5,440 nucleotides of DNA, taken from the NCBI GenBank assembly GCA_022703195.1, contig JAKLEF010000150.1:1-5440 (forward strand), given 5' to 3'. Under the pieces are notes generated by a model that was not told the DNA's origin, searched no databases, and saw only the letters and a program-made list of their open reading frames with translations. Position numbers and translations under genes: made by a program. The stretch is from Candidatus Fermentibacterota bacterium. Lineage in GTDB: Bacteria; Fermentibacterota; Fermentibacteria; Fermentibacterales; Fermentibacteraceae. Of the stretch, positions 1-5,440 are shown one piece after another. How positions within the stretch are numbered: position 1 is the first letter of the stretch; every line of letters starts with the position of its first letter.

Positions 1-1
1 C

Positions 2-127
2 GAGGCTGCCGCAGGAGTCTCTTTCGCGAAGGGCGTTCTCGAAGGGCTGAAGGACATGGGTGTGGACGGAGTCTGCATCATGCCCGCCCTCAACGGTTAC
101 GATGTCGTCGAATCACTGCTCTGCTGA
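2..127 (+). CDS. C-terminal end of a probable methylenetetrahydrofolate reductase (partial)
   Basis: The reading frame is open from the left edge and ends at TGA 125-127, giving the last 41 residues of a protein that begins outside the window. The visible tail has a helix (AKGVLEGLKDMG), then VDGVCIMPALNGYD and a short final helix. This resembles the end of the TIM barrel of MetF-type reductases, where the last strand reads roughly 'G-v-x-G-v-h-i-M' before the terminal helix. MetF reduces 5,10-methylene-tetrahydrofolate to the 5-methyl form used by methionine synthase. The two following genes are the methionine synthase activation domain and MetH, a common bacterial neighbourhood for metF, and this raises the probability. 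With so few residues no active-site position is visible, so another TIM-barrel enzyme of one-carbon or corrinoid metabolism remains possible. The call is inferred mainly from context. Confidence 0.5.
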   Translation, partial: EAAAGVSFAKGVLEGLKDMGVDGVCIMPALNGYDVVESLLC

Positions 128-704
128 GCGGCCTGAGCCCCTGCTCACGCCGCGCATGGTCCTCCTCCGGCTCGGCTACAGATCCGGGATGCCCGCCGGA
201 GACTGGGCCGTGCGCGCCGGGGAGGCGGTCGGGCGGATCCGTGGTCTGATGGAACCGGCTTGCGAGCGCGAGCACATGGATGTAGTCGATGTGTCTTCCT
301 CCGGCGTGGGGCTCCGGGATGTGCGTTTCGAGAGCGCCAGCCTGGCTGCCCGTCTCGAGGGATGCACGGCCTGCACGGTCTTCCTCGCCACGCTCGGTCC
401 GCGCGTGGACGAGGCGATAGACTCGCTCGCCCGCACCCCTTCGATGCAGGCCCTCCTCGACGCAGCGGCCTCGGAGGCCGCCGAGGCCTGCGCAAGGTGG
501 ATCCAGCGCCGCGAGGCGGAGCTGGCCCTTCCGGCCGGAGCCAGGACGGTGCACAGGTTCAGCCCGGGCTACGGAGATTTCTCGCTGGATTACCAGCGCT
601 GGTTCACCGGAAGGTTCCCTTCGCTGGGGGTCCGGGTGGAGGCTTCCGGCATGATGGTGCCGAGGAAAACGGTTTCGGGGGTGATCGGATGGAGGCTCTG
701 CTAG
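102..704 (+). CDS. Stand-alone methionine synthase activation (AdoMet-binding) domain protein
   Basis: This about 200-residue protein matches the cobalamin-dependent methionine synthase activation domain (Met_synt_B12), which in E. coli is the C-terminus of MetH. Visible family features, in order: a VLLRLGYR segment near the N-terminus, a middle part with GCTACTVFLATLGPRVD followed by an alanine/glutamate-rich helix, the SAM-binding RFSPGYGDF segment (from about 555), and SGMMVPRKTVSGVIG close to the end. Its role is to bind S-adenosylmethionine and remethylate cobalamin that has been oxidised to Co(II), with an electron donor such as flavodoxin or ferredoxin. The MetH encoded next lacks this domain, so the two proteins should work together, as in Thermotoga-type split systems. 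The start is uncertain. ATG 102 overlaps the preceding gene by 26 bases and keeps residues before the LGY segment; ATG 156 avoids the overlap. Neither has a clear ribosome binding site. The family Thr-Glu-Ser before the Met-rich motif reads Glu-Ala-Ser here. Confidence 0.88.
   Translation: MSSNHCSAERPEPLLTPRMVLLRLGYRSGMPAGDWAVRAGEAVGRIRGLMEPACEREHMDVVDVSSSGVGLRDVRFESASLAARLEGCTACTVFLATLGPRVDEAIDSLARTPSMQALLDAAASEAAEACARWIQRREAELALPAGARTVHRFSPGYGDFSLDYQRWFTGRFPSLGVRVEASGMMVPRKTVSGVIGWRLC
677..686 (+). promoter_or_regulatory. Extended Shine-Dalgarno for metH, inside the upstream gene
   Basis: GGGGGTGATC lies 2 bases before ATG 689, with its GGGGG core 7 bases from the start codon. It matches nine of ten bases of GGAGGTGATC, the classic full complement of the 16S rRNA 3' end; the one difference can pair as G-U. 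It sits within the last codons of the activation-domain gene, where it also encodes Gly-Val-Ile-Gly. It fixes ATG 689 as the metH start even though the frame stays open upstream to 260. Confidence 0.6.
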
Positions 705-3076
705 ACAGGTTCGGGGGTCGTGTCCTTGTGGCTGATGGAGCCATGGGCACTCTTCTCTCGGGGAGCGGGCACTCCGGCTCCGCGCCCCCGGAGGAGATCC
801 TGCTGGAGGATCCCGACAGGGTGCGGGACGCCCACCGCGAGTACGCCGCGGCTGGAGCCGACATCCTCGTGACGGACACCTACGGCGCGGGCAGGCTCAA
901 GCTCTCCGAGTTCGGCCTGGAGTCGAGGCAGCGCGATATCGTGGATCGGGCCGTATTCGCAGCGCGGTCCGGTGCTTCCGGGCGGAACTGCCTGGTCGCC
1001 GGCTCGATCGGCCCGCTGGGGAGCTTCCTCGCACCGTTCGGACCGGTCCGCCCGGCCGAGGCCTCGGCCTGCTTCAGGGAGCTCGCGGCGCTGCTGGTGC
1101 AGTGCGGCGTCGATCTGATATTCCTCGAGACCTTCACCGACATACGCGAGCTGAGGCTGGCCGCCTCGGCGGTCAGGGAGGCCGGCCCCCGGCTGCCTCT
1201 CCTCATGAGCATGAGCTTCGAGAGGAACGCGAGGACGGTGACCGGCACGCCCGCCGAAGTGCTCGCCGACGTCTCCGGGGCGTTCGGCCCCGGCATGGCT
1301 GGGGTCAACTGCGGAGCCTCCCTCCCGGACAACGAGGCTGCCGCGCTCGCCCTCCTGGCGCATTCGAGCCTTCCCGTCTGCTACATGCCCAACGCCGGGA
1401 TCCCGACCGTCAGGGACGGCGCCACGACATGGGCCGCCACCCCCGGCGACCTGGCGGGCTCGGCCGTCCGGATCTGCGAAGCCGGGGCGTCCGTGGCGGG
1501 GAGCTGCTGCGGGTCGACCCCCGAGCACACCAGGGCCATCGCGGAAGCACTTTCCGGAATGCCGGCCGCCCGGACGAGGCCGCGCAGGGTCTGCTCGATC
1601 TCCTCGAGGACCTCGAGGCTGGTCTTCGGCGTCGGGGGCTTCCTGATCGCCGGCGAGAGGATCAATCCGACCGGGCGAAGGGCGCTGGCTTCATCGATAC
1701 GGAGCGGTTCCACGGGGGTGCTCAGGCGGTCGGCCGCGCGGCAGGCCGCCGCCGGCGCGAACCTGCTCGACCTAAACGTAGGTGTGGGAGACCCGGGGCT
1801 CGAAGCCTCGTTCATGCCGGGAGCCGTCGCGGCCCTGGACGGAGTGCCGGGGCTCCCGCTGCTCATCGACAGCCCCCTGCCCGGAGTCGTCGCATCGGCT
1901 CTGCCCGAATACCCGGCACGGGCTTTCGTCAATTCGATACCCTGCATCCCGTCGAGGCTCGAAGCCGAGCTCCCGCTCGTGAAGAAGCACGGGGCGGGAT
2001 TCGTGGCGCTCCTGATGGATGCGCACGGAGTCCCCGACACCGCCGGGGGCAGGATCGCGCTGCTAGGGGAGATGCTGGCCGCCGCACGGGCCTTCGGACT
2101 CGGCAGCGAGGACGTGATCGTGGATCCCGTGGTCCTCTCCGAGGCTGCGTCTCCCGGGGCTGCTCTAGTGACTCTCGAGACCCTGCGCCGGATCAGGAGC
2201 GAGTACGGACTGGAAACCATCGCCGGGCTGAGCAATGTCTCCTATGGCCTTCCCGCGAGGGGTGCGGTGAACAGGGCATTCCTGACCCTGGCCGTAGAGG
2301 CCGGCCTCTCGGCTGCGATAATGGACCCGCTGGATTCCGACGGAGGCCTGCTGCCCTCGGCAGCCCGGCTGCTCATCTCGCCGGGCGGAGGCTTCGAGGC
2401 GTTCACCGGGCTCGCCACCGGCTGCGCGCCCGCGATGGAGCAGGCACACCGACCGGACCCGGACGGGCCCACGATCGAGGAGGCCATCGCGGGGGGCGAT
2501 GCCGCTTCCGCGGTGGAGGCGGTCGAAAGGGCCCTCAAGGACACGGACCCGTCCGGGCTCGTGGCGTCGGTGCTGGTGCCCGCGGTGACCAGGCTCGGGA
2601 CGGAGTACGAGCAGGGGAGGATCTTCCTGCCGATGCTGCTGGCAGGCGCTGAGGCGGTCGAGGCCTGCTTCGGCGCCATCCGGAGGATCTCGGGCGGATC
2701 GGCCAGCCGGGGGACCGTCCTCATGGCCACCGTCGAGGGCGACGTTCACGACATCGGCAAGAACATCGTCGCAGCCATCCTGGCCGGGCATGGCTGGAGG
2801 ATCGTGGATCTCGGCAGGAACGTCCCTGCAGAGGCGATCGTAGAGGCGGCCCTCCGCGAGAAGCCTGATGCAGTCGGCCTGAGCGCGCTGCTGACTCCCA
2901 GCCTTCCCGTCATGGCGGCCGCAGTTGCGCTGTTGCGGGAGAGCCTCGATCCCGCACCGCCCATTCTCGTGGGGGGAGCCGTGGTCACCGAGGGGTTCGC
3001 CCGGGGAATAGGCGCCGTCTACGGCAGGGACGGGGTCCAGGCCGCGAGGATCCTGGACGGAGGAAGCCCGTCATGA
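689..3076 (+). CDS. metH: Cobalamin-dependent methionine synthase without activation domain
   Basis: The 795-residue enzyme transfers a methyl group from 5-methyl-tetrahydrofolate through cobalamin to homocysteine. Domain 1 (about 1-300) is the homocysteine methyltransferase barrel: VADGAMGTLL at the N-terminus and the three zinc-ligand cysteines, Cys208 (GVNCG) and Cys273-Cys274 (GSCCGST). Domain 2 (about 318-575) is the pterin-binding folate barrel, with GERINPTGR at 322-330, LDLNVG at 360-365 and SNVSYGLP at 515-522. The helical cobalamin cap spans about 595-670. The B12 Rossmann domain follows from about 675, with DVHDIGKN at 685-692, where His687 is the expected lower cobalt ligand, and a VGGAVVTEGFA segment near the end. 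Nothing follows this domain, whereas E. coli MetH is about 1,230 residues with a fused activation domain; here that function is the upstream gene, overlapped by 16 bases. All residues expected for catalysis appear intact. Start ATG 689 is chosen from the strong Shine-Dalgarno and the immediate onset of the barrel. Confidence 0.96.
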   Translation: MEALLDRFGGRVLVADGAMGTLLSGSGHSGSAPPEEILLEDPDRVRDAHREYAAAGADILVTDTYGAGRLKLSEFGLESRQRDIVDRAVFAARSGASGRNCLVAGSIGPLGSFLAPFGPVRPAEASACFRELAALLVQCGVDLIFLETFTDIRELRLAASAVREAGPRLPLLMSMSFERNARTVTGTPAEVLADVSGAFGPGMAGVNCGASLPDNEAAALALLAHSSLPVCYMPNAGIPTVRDGATTWAATPGDLAGSAVRICEAGASVAGSCCGSTPEHTRAIAEALSGMPAARTRPRRVCSISSRTSRLVFGVGGFLIAGERINPTGRRALASSIRSGSTGVLRRSAARQAAAGANLLDLNVGVGDPGLEASFMPGAVAALDGVPGLPLLIDSPLPGVVASALPEYPARAFVNSIPCIPSRLEAELPLVKKHGAGFVALLMDAHGVPDTAGGRIALLGEMLAAARAFGLGSEDVIVDPVVLSEAASPGAALVTLETLRRIRSEYGLETIAGLSNVSYGLPARGAVNRAFLTLAVEAGLSAAIMDPLDSDGGLLPSAARLLISPGGGFEAFTGLATGCAPAMEQAHRPDPDGPTIEEAIAGGDAASAVEAVERALKDTDPSGLVASVLVPAVTRLGTEYEQGRIFLPMLLAGAEAVEACFGAIRRISGGSASRGTVLMATVEGDVHDIGKNIVAAILAGHGWRIVDLGRNVPAEAIVEAALREKPDAVGLSALLTPSLPVMAAAVALLRESLDPAPPILVGGAVVTEGFARGIGAVYGRDGVQAARILDGGSPS
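3059..3064 (+). promoter_or_regulatory. Shine-Dalgarno for the glycosyltransferase gene
   Basis: GGAGGA ends 8 bases before ATG 3073 and lies in the last codons of metH. It supports ATG 3073, which forms an ATGA overlap with the metH stop, over the later in-frame ATG 3091. It suggests the gene has its own ribosome recruitment as well as coupling to metH translation. Confidence 0.6.
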
Positions 3077-4209
3077 GCCCGGCCGGGCCCATGCGCATCG
3101 TCATCAGCAACTCGATGATGACCTGGGGAGGCGGCGAGAACTGGAGCCTAACCGCCGCCGCCGGGCTGGCCGGGAGGGGACACGACGTCATCCTGGTCTG
3201 CCGGCCGGGGAGCTCGCTGGAAGAGAGGGCCCTGGCCGGGGGCGGCCTCCGTGTGGAGGCGATCCCCATCCGGGGAGACTTCAGCCCCAGGTCGGTCTTC
3301 CGGGCGGCATCCCTCTTCGCCAGGCACGGGACACAGGTAGCCTGCTGCAACCTCGACCGCGAGGTCAGGAGCCTCGGGATCGCCGCGAGGATGGAGGGAG
3401 TGGTCTTCATCCGCCGCAGGGGCAGCGACTACGGCTTCAAGAACAGCCTCAGGTACAGGATCTCCTACAGCCGCCTGGTGGACGGCGTCATGGTGAACAG
3501 CGACTCCACGATGAACAGCATCCTGTCGAAGAACAGGTGGCTTCCGAGGGGGAAGCTGCGGAGGATATACAACGGCATCGACACCGGGCGGTTCGTTCCG
3601 GACCCCGAGGCCGGGGCCAGGTTCAGGGCATCGGCGGGCCTGGGGGCGGGCGATCTCGTCGTAGGCATCGCGGGCTCGCTACTTCCCAGGAAGAGGCATG
3701 GAGTCCTGTTCGAGGCGTGTTCCGGACTGGTTGGGGCCTTCCCCGCGCTGAGGCTGCTCGTGGCCGGTCCCGCGCCGACTGCGCGGCACAGGATGGAGAC
3801 CGAGGAGGCAGCCTCGAGGGCGGGCGTCCTCGACAGGACGGTCTTCACCGGCCCGGTCGACGACATGGTGGGATGCTACAACTCGATGGACATGCTCTGC
3901 ATGCCCTCGATCAACGAAGGATTCGGCTACGCGGCCGCCGAAGCGATGTCCTGCGGGAAGCCCGTGATAGTCTCCGACGCCAGCAGCCTGCCGGAGGTCG
4001 TCGGCCCCGACGGAATGATATTCCCGGTGGACGATGCCGCCGCTCTCGGGGGATATGTCTCCAGGCTCGCCGGCGATCCCGGGAGGAGGGCCGAGGCCGG
4101 GAGGCGCGCGAGGAGCCGCGTGGTCGAAGTTTTCTCCATCGACAGGATGCTCGACGGCATAGAGGCGTACTTCGGGGAGATGATCGCGAGGAGGGGCGGG
4201 GGGGCGTGA
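3073..4209 (+). CDS. GT4-family (GT-B fold) glycosyltransferase
   Basis: This 378-residue protein has the layout of retaining GT4 glycosyltransferases. The N-terminal acceptor-side Rossmann domain opens with MRIVISNSMMTWGGGEN, with the glycine-rich loop at about 19-23. The hinge region carries VMVNSDSTMNSIL and RRIYNGIDTGRF (Asn167-Gly168-Ile169-Asp170). The C-terminal donor domain has GIAGSLLPRKRH (about 198-209, Arg206/Lys207 in the phosphate-contacting position), VFTGPVDDM, and the E-x7-E motif at Glu282/Glu290 in NEGFGYAAAEAMSCGKPVI. These enzymes move a sugar from a nucleotide- or lipid-linked donor to a growing glycan, usually for lipopolysaccharide, capsule, glycolipid or glycoprotein. 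Donor and acceptor cannot be read from sequence. No signal peptide or membrane segment is visible, so it should act in the cytoplasm or at the inner membrane face. It starts on the metH stop codon (ATGA), and the next gene starts on its own stop. No other glycan genes are in view. Confidence 0.92.
   Translation: MSPAGPMRIVISNSMMTWGGGENWSLTAAAGLAGRGHDVILVCRPGSSLEERALAGGGLRVEAIPIRGDFSPRSVFRAASLFARHGTQVACCNLDREVRSLGIAARMEGVVFIRRRGSDYGFKNSLRYRISYSRLVDGVMVNSDSTMNSILSKNRWLPRGKLRRIYNGIDTGRFVPDPEAGARFRASAGLGAGDLVVGIAGSLLPRKRHGVLFEACSGLVGAFPALRLLVAGPAPTARHRMETEEAASRAGVLDRTVFTGPVDDMVGCYNSMDMLCMPSINEGFGYAAAEAMSCGKPVIVSDASSLPEVVGPDGMIFPVDDAAALGGYVSRLAGDPGRRAEAGRRARSRVVEVFSIDRMLDGIEAYFGEMIARRGGGA
4190..4194 (+). 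promoter_or_regulatory. Probable Shine-Dalgarno for the first zinc-ribbon gene
   Basis: GGAGG lies 11 bases before GTG 4206, with a further G-rich run between. The spacing is slightly long. It supports GTG 4206, the codon that overlaps the glycosyltransferase stop as GTGA, over a start deeper in the open frame. The local sequence is strongly G-rich, so the match is weak evidence alone. Confidence 0.35.
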
Positions 4210-4886
4210 AGACTTCCTGCAGCCAGTGCGGCGCCGGGCTGAGGGTGCTCAGGAGGGAGTTCTTCCTGAGATGTCCTTACTGCGGCGCGCGCATGCTGTT
4301 CGAGATCCCGGGCAGGATCCTGATGATATCCTCTCCATCGATCGGCGAGGACTCCCTCCGCAGGCTGCTCCCCGGTGTGGGCATCGATGCTGTCGATCTT
4401 GTCTACTACCCCTTCCGCGAGATCCCGGGGGCGGGCCTGGAGGCTGCGTTCTCTCAGCCCGTGCCCGATCTCGAGGGCTACCGGCCTCCCTCCGGCGCCA
4501 TGACGGTCCTGTCGGAGAACGATGCCTCGCCCGAACAGCTCATGCCGCCGGCCGGCGAAAGCGCTGAGAATCCCGGTTCCGAGGCCTCGACGATCGTCTA
4601 CCATCCCTTCTTCCGGGTCCGGACCGCGGACAGGGGGATACCCGAGACGCTCTTCGTCGACGCGGTGAGCGGGCTCCCCGTCGGCGGCGCACGAGCGGCA
4701 TCGAATCCCGTCACACTGCCTTCGGCCAGTTTCATAGAAGCCCTGATCGCCCTCTCCCTCCTGTCGGGAGCGGTCTTCGCGGCTGCGAGGCTTGCGGGCG
4801 CCGGGCTGCAGGGCGGCCTCGAGGCCTCCCTGGTCGCATGCATCGCGGGATGCGCCCTCTACATCCGCTTCAGGATCCTCCGGTGA
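4206..4886 (+). CDS. Zinc-ribbon protein with C-terminal membrane segments, unknown function
   Basis: I do not recognise a named family for this 226-residue protein. It starts with a four-cysteine zinc ribbon: Cys5/Cys8 (CSQCG) and Cys23/Cys26 (CPYCG). A leucine/arginine stretch (DSLRRLLPG, about 49-57) leads to VYYPFREIPG with Tyr67-Tyr68-Pro69-Phe70. After a proline- and serine-rich, likely flexible part (about 90-125), a related unit follows: VYHPFFRVR (about 131-139) and FVDAVSGLPVGG (about 150-161), which reads like a small beta-rich repeat. Two hydrophobic stretches follow at about 177-197 and 207-220, the second short, and the protein ends in basic residues. I infer a membrane-anchored protein with the ribbon probably in the cytoplasm. 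Start GTG 4206 overlaps the previous stop as GTGA and places the ribbon right at the N-terminus; the frame is open further upstream only as a shadow of the glycosyltransferase gene. It resembles the next protein. Confidence 0.82.
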   Translation: MKTSCSQCGAGLRVLRREFFLRCPYCGARMLFEIPGRILMISSPSIGEDSLRRLLPGVGIDAVDLVYYPFREIPGAGLEAAFSQPVPDLEGYRPPSGAMTVLSENDASPEQLMPPAGESAENPGSEASTIVYHPFFRVRTADRGIPETLFVDAVSGLPVGGARAASNPVTLPSASFIEALIALSLLSGAVFAAARLAGAGLQGGLEASLVACIAGCALYIRFRILR

Positions 4887-5440
4887 CAGGTCCAAGGGCG
4901 CTCTCCTGCCCGGCATGCGGCGGCCTTCTCGACTTCAGGGAGGGAGACGTCGAAGGGTCATGCCGCCACTGCGGCACCAGGGTCAGGAGGACCGACGCAG
5001 TCGTCAGGCTGCTCAGACCCTCTGCCATGGACGGGACCGGAGCCCTCAGGGCCGTGAGGCGTCTTCTCGAGGGTCCGAGCATTCGGCGCGGAGCGCTCTC
5101 CAGGGCGAGGGTGGCCAGACCGAGGCTCTTCTACGTGCCGTTCTGGCATGTCTCGGCCCAGGTCACGGGGTTTGCGTTCGGGCTGGAGCCGGTCTGGGAG
5201 GAGCAGGAGCTGCCCGTGGCCACCGACGCCGAGCAGGGCGGCGACGACATGTCCGTGTTCGGGAAGACGCGGACCGTGAGGATCAGGAAGGGTGCGAAGG
5301 CCGTCTCCCGCGAGATCAGGGTGTTCGGGAGCGTGAACGTCAGCGCCGCAGACCTGGAGCCCCTCGGCATCCCGTCGATGGGGGAGGACTCCCAGCTCTC
5401 GATGACCGGCCTCGAGATACAGCGGAACGAACTCCCGGAG
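4883..5440 (+). CDS. Second zinc-ribbon protein, paralogue-like, unknown function (partial, 3' end outside)
   Basis: The frame is open from GTG 4883 to the right edge, giving 186 residues of an unfinished protein. It starts on the previous gene's stop (GTGA), with AGGA at 4872-4875 seven bases before the start. The N-terminus is a zinc ribbon, Cys9/Cys12 (CPACGG) and Cys27/Cys30 (CRHCG), then a basic, leucine-rich segment (ALRAVRRLLEGP), then LFYVPFWHVSAQVTGF with Tyr84-Val85-Pro86-Phe87-Trp88. The order and motifs parallel the preceding protein, so the two look like diverged tandem duplicates, although identity outside the motifs is low. The zinc ribbon followed by Tyr-x-Pro-Phe-Trp is reminiscent of bacterial TFIIB-type zinc-ribbon proteins often mislabelled as primosomal protein N'; that link is from memory and unproven. 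The visible rest is charged and soluble-looking, with no membrane segment yet. Whether a membrane anchor follows, as in its neighbour, cannot be seen. Confidence 0.8.
   Translation, partial: MTGPRALSCPACGGLLDFREGDVEGSCRHCGTRVRRTDAVVRLLRPSAMDGTGALRAVRRLLEGPSIRRGALSRARVARPRLFYVPFWHVSAQVTGFAFGLEPVWEEQELPVATDAEQGGDDMSVFGKTRTVRIRKGAKAVSREIRVFGSVNVSAADLEPLGIPSMGEDSQLSMTGLEIQRNELPE

Noticed and set aside
260..688. Upstream extension of the metH frame to an ATG at 260
   Set aside because: The extension overlaps the activation-domain gene in another frame, has arginine/glycine-rich shadow composition, and metH has a strong ribosome binding site at 677-686 with the barrel starting right after ATG 689.
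1102..2652. Long plus-strand open frame inside metH
   Set aside because: Its translation is arginine/glycine-rich with no domain pattern, typical of an alternative frame in high-G+C DNA; the metH frame over the same bases has all the expected motifs.
3537..4205. Upstream extension of the first zinc-ribbon frame through the glycosyltransferase gene
   Set aside because: The region encodes the donor domain of the glycosyltransferase in its own frame; the GTGA overlap and the zinc ribbon directly after GTG 4206 mark the real start.
3091..4209. Alternative glycosyltransferase start at ATG 3091
   Set aside because: It gives a typical N-terminus (MRIVISN), but the GGAGGA at 3059-3064 is correctly spaced for ATG 3073, which also forms the overlap pattern seen at the other junctions.
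3927..4916. Long minus-strand open frame opposite the glycosyltransferase and first zinc-ribbon gene
   Set aside because: It has low-complexity Arg/Gly/Pro composition and spans two well-supported genes on the other strand. It is an antisense shadow, as are the minus-strand frames at 90-554, 701-1528, 1381-2235, 2165-2791, 2985-3410 and 3465-3866.
1..5440. CRISPR array, tRNA or rRNA, cobalamin or SAM riboswitch, terminator, insertion sequence
   Set aside because: The coding is essentially continuous on one strand; I saw no periodic repeats, no terminator-like hairpin followed by T-run, and no intergenic space large enough for a riboswitch. A riboswitch, if present, would lie upstream of the window.

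Overview
The window is a single, very tightly packed plus-strand gene run from a G+C-rich bacterium. It holds six coding sequences, two of them cut by the window edges. There is no gene-free stretch over 300 bases: the only possible gap is about 28 bases near position 130, and it exists only if the downstream start there is used. Arginine is very often written AGG despite the high G+C. The methionine synthase is of the bacterial cobalamin-dependent type but lacks a fused reactivation domain, a layout known from Thermotoga, clostridia and other mostly anaerobic lineages. I take the source to be an anaerobic or uncultivated bacterial lineage and cannot place it further.

The left half (1-3076) is a one-carbon/methionine module. 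It holds the tail of a probable 5,10-methylenetetrahydrofolate reductase (metF-like), then a free-standing cobalamin-dependent methionine synthase activation domain. Next is a MetH with a homocysteine methyltransferase domain with zinc ligands, a pterin-binding folate domain, and a cobalamin cap plus B12-binding domain with Asp-x-His-x-x-Gly. MetF would make methyl-tetrahydrofolate, MetH would pass the methyl group through cobalamin to homocysteine, and the separate activation protein would reductively remethylate oxidised cobalamin using S-adenosylmethionine.

The right half (3073-5440) is joined to metH without a break. It holds a GT4-type glycosyltransferase followed by two zinc-ribbon proteins of a family I cannot name. 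The two resemble each other: a four-cysteine N-terminal ribbon, a leucine/arginine-rich segment, then a Tyr-x-Pro-Phe motif. The first ends in two hydrophobic, probably membrane-spanning, segments; the second runs off the window.

Every certain junction is an overlap: 16 bases before metH, then four bases (ATGA, GTGA, GTGA). The genes are therefore probably co-transcribed and translationally coupled. I see no internal promoter, terminator, riboswitch, RNA gene, mobile element or CRISPR array. The most interesting part is the zinc-ribbon pair and why it sits with a glycosyltransferase behind methionine synthase.
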